In this document: piece by piece, positions 62,865 to 64,000 of the stretch
How positions within the stretch are numbered: position 1 is the stretch's first letter
Layout: each line of letters begins with the position of its first letter
NCBI RefSeq assembly: GCF_004521985.1
Contig: NZ_SBHZ01000013.1
Coordinates: forward strand, 62,001-126,000
Reading direction: 5' to 3'
Length of the DNA: 64,000 bases
Source of the DNA: Ectopseudomonas khazarica
Lineage (GTDB): Bacteria > Pseudomonadota > Gammaproteobacteria > Pseudomonadales > Pseudomonadaceae
Made by a program: the position numbers and the translations under genes
Notes under the pieces: model-generated
Databases searched by the model: none
Told to the model about the DNA's origin: nothing
Seen by the model: only the letters and a program-made list of their open reading frames with translations

Positions 62865-64000
62865 TGGGCTATCGAGTACGTGCCAAACCGGTACGGCTGC
62901 AAGTGGTGAACAGCTACGAAGGCGCTGGCCAGGGTCGCCGCGCGCAGAGCTGGGACGCCCCGGACGCCGCACTGAACACTATCGCCATTCCCGCCTTGCC
63001 AGCGCTGCGCAAGCGCTCCAAGTCGGCGGTACGCAACAACCCTTGGGCCGCCAGCGGCATCAGCAAGCGGGTCAGCAGCCTGATCGGTACCGGCATCACG
63101 CCGCGTGCACAGATCAAGGATGAAGCGCTGCGCTCTGCCATCAACCAGCTCTGGAGCGACTGGACGGACGAGTCCGACGCCGACAACCTCACCGACTTCT
63201 ACGGCCAGCAGGCGCTGATCGCGCGCATGGTCGAGGAGTCCGGCGAGTGCTTCGTGCGGCTGCGCTATCGGCGAGCTGAAGATGGCCTGGCGGTTCCGCT
63301 GCAGTTGCAGATCCTGCCGCCGGAGTTCGTGCCGCTGGATCGCAACTTCGTTACCCGTCGTGGCAACGTGGTTCGCGCTGGCATCGAGTTCGACCAGGTG
63401 GGGCGCCGCGTAGCGTACTGGATGTGGAAGAACCACCCCGGTGACGCCCGAGCACTGGGCACCAGCTTCAACACGCTGAACCGTATACCTGCCAGCGAGG
63501 TGCTGCACATCTTCGAGCCACTTGAAGGTGGTCAGCTGCGTGGAATCCCTCGCTTGGCGCCGGTGCTGCTGCGCCTCAAGTCGCTGGACAACTACGACGA
63601 CGCGGTGCTGTTTCGGCAGGAGGTGGCCAACCTCTTTGCCGGCTTCATCACCAAGCCTCGAGGCGATGGACCGCCAGCGCTGGACCCAGCAACCGGGCAG
63701 CCATTCAAGACCGATACCGATGGCGTGCCGATGGTCGCACTCGAGCCCGGCACCATGCAGGAACTCATGGAAGGCGAGGAGGTGAAATTCTCCGAGCCGC
63801 CTTCAGCCGGTGACACCTATGTCGACTTCATGCGACAGCAGCTCATGGCGGCTGCGGCCGGTATCGAGCTGCCCTATGAACTGCTGACCGGCGACATGGC
63901 CGACATCAGCGATCGCGTGTTGCGTGTGCTGCTCAACGAGTTCCGTCGCCGCATCGAGCAACTGCAGTTCGGCGTCTACGTGTTCCAGCTCTGCCGGCCA
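62864..64000 (+). CDS. Phage portal protein, lambda gpB type (3' end outside window)
   Basis: The frame is open from the ATG at 62864 to the end (379 residues so far). Family features are KSAVRNNPWAASGISKRVSSLIGTGITPRA, GECFVRLRYRRAEDGLAVPLQLQILPPEFVP, GIPRLAPVLLRLKSLDNYDDAVLFRQEVAN and LPYELLTGDMADISDRVLRVLLNEFRRRIEQLQ. It forms the dodecameric gate for DNA entry. A full-length protein is expected to run about 150 residues further. Confidence 0.93.
   Translation, partial: MGYRVRAKPVRLQVVNSYEGAGQGRRAQSWDAPDAALNTIAIPALPALRKRSKSAVRNNPWAASGISKRVSSLIGTGITPRAQIKDEALRSAINQLWSDWTDESDADNLTDFYGQQALIARMVEESGECFVRLRYRRAEDGLAVPLQLQILPPEFVPLDRNFVTRRGNVVRAGIEFDQVGRRVAYWMWKNHPGDARALGTSFNTLNRIPASEVLHIFEPLEGGQLRGIPRLAPVLLRLKSLDNYDDAVLFRQEVANLFAGFITKPRGDGPPALDPATGQPFKTDTDGVPMVALEPGTMQELMEGEEVKFSEPPSAGDTYVDFMRQQLMAAAAGIELPYELLTGDMADISDRVLRVLLNEFRRRIEQLQFGVYVFQLCRP

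Larger units (their letters stand above)
43664..64000. mobile_element. Lambda-like prophage integrated directly upstream of mutS (right end outside window)
   Basis: Continuous phage genes run from an integrase next to mutS to a portal gene cut by the window end. The order is int, xis, leftward early genes, repressor, cro, cII, primase/helicase, bacteriocin cassette, holin, terminase subunits, connector and portal. The left attachment site must lie in or near 43664-43713, because int normally abuts attP. The right one is not visible, so the core repeat cannot be defined. The mutS neighbourhood is a known prophage integration site in fluorescent pseudomonads. Confidence 0.93.

Overview
The window is a stretch of a Pseudomonas chromosome, high in GC, with a lambda-like prophage on its right. 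The gene order glnD-map / rpsB-tsf-pyrH-frr-uppS-cdsA-dxr-rseP-bamA-skp-lpxD-fabZ-lpxA-lpxB-rnhB-dnaE-accA-tilS-pyrG-kdsA-eno-ftsB-ispD, followed by ispF-truD-surE-pcm-nlpD-rpoS-rsmZ-fdxA-mutS, is the pseudomonad arrangement. The GacA-controlled RNA RsmZ between rpoS and fdxA points to the same genus. I cannot name the species from sequence alone; something near the P. mendocina / P. oleovorans group would fit but was not tested.

1-43.66 kb is core genome. A chemoreceptor fragment faces glnD and map. A long rightward run then covers translation (rpsB, tsf, frr), UMP kinase, isoprenoid and phospholipid precursors (dxr, uppS, cdsA, ispD, ispF), envelope assembly (rseP, bamA, skp), lipid A and KDO (lpxD, fabZ, lpxA, lpxB, kdsA), replication (rnhB, dnaE), fatty acid synthesis (accA), tRNA and CTP biosynthesis (tilS, pyrG), glycolysis (eno) and division (ftsB). 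A formaldehyde detoxification block (LysR, frmA, fghA) splits ispD from ispF. The stress-survival block surE-pcm-popT-nlpD-rpoS carries a PsrA-type palindrome inside nlpD, where the main rpoS promoter is expected. It is followed by rsmZ with a perfect GacA box.

43.66-64.0 kb is the left part of the prophage, which runs off the window. It sits directly upstream of the mutS start codon, so mutS now lies 50 bases downstream of the integrase gene on the same strand. A leftward early operon carries int, xis, a Spo11/Topo VI-A-like protein (Mini-A type), an HD hydrolase, a PrtN-type activator and several small unknown genes, many linked by ATGA overlaps. A self-cleaving S24 repressor faces a Cro-like gene. 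Rightward come CII, a TraR-type zinc finger, a Toprim-VapE primase/helicase and a possible Q-like gene. After the late region come holin, a putative tail gene, small and large terminase, a gpW-like connector and the portal.

The most interesting object is a 2.4 kb, visibly AT-richer cassette between the replication and lysis/packaging genes, bounded by terminators on both sides. It encodes a Com-like zinc finger, a 578-residue S-type-pyocin/colicin DNase bacteriocin and its Im9-like immunity protein. Com is normally the translational activator of the mom DNA-modification gene. Here its stop codon is two bases from the bacteriocin start, so the bacteriocin occupies the place of mom. With the S24 repressor, a PrtN-family activator and a holin in the same prophage, this looks like a phage-borne bacteriocin module that could be released on induction.
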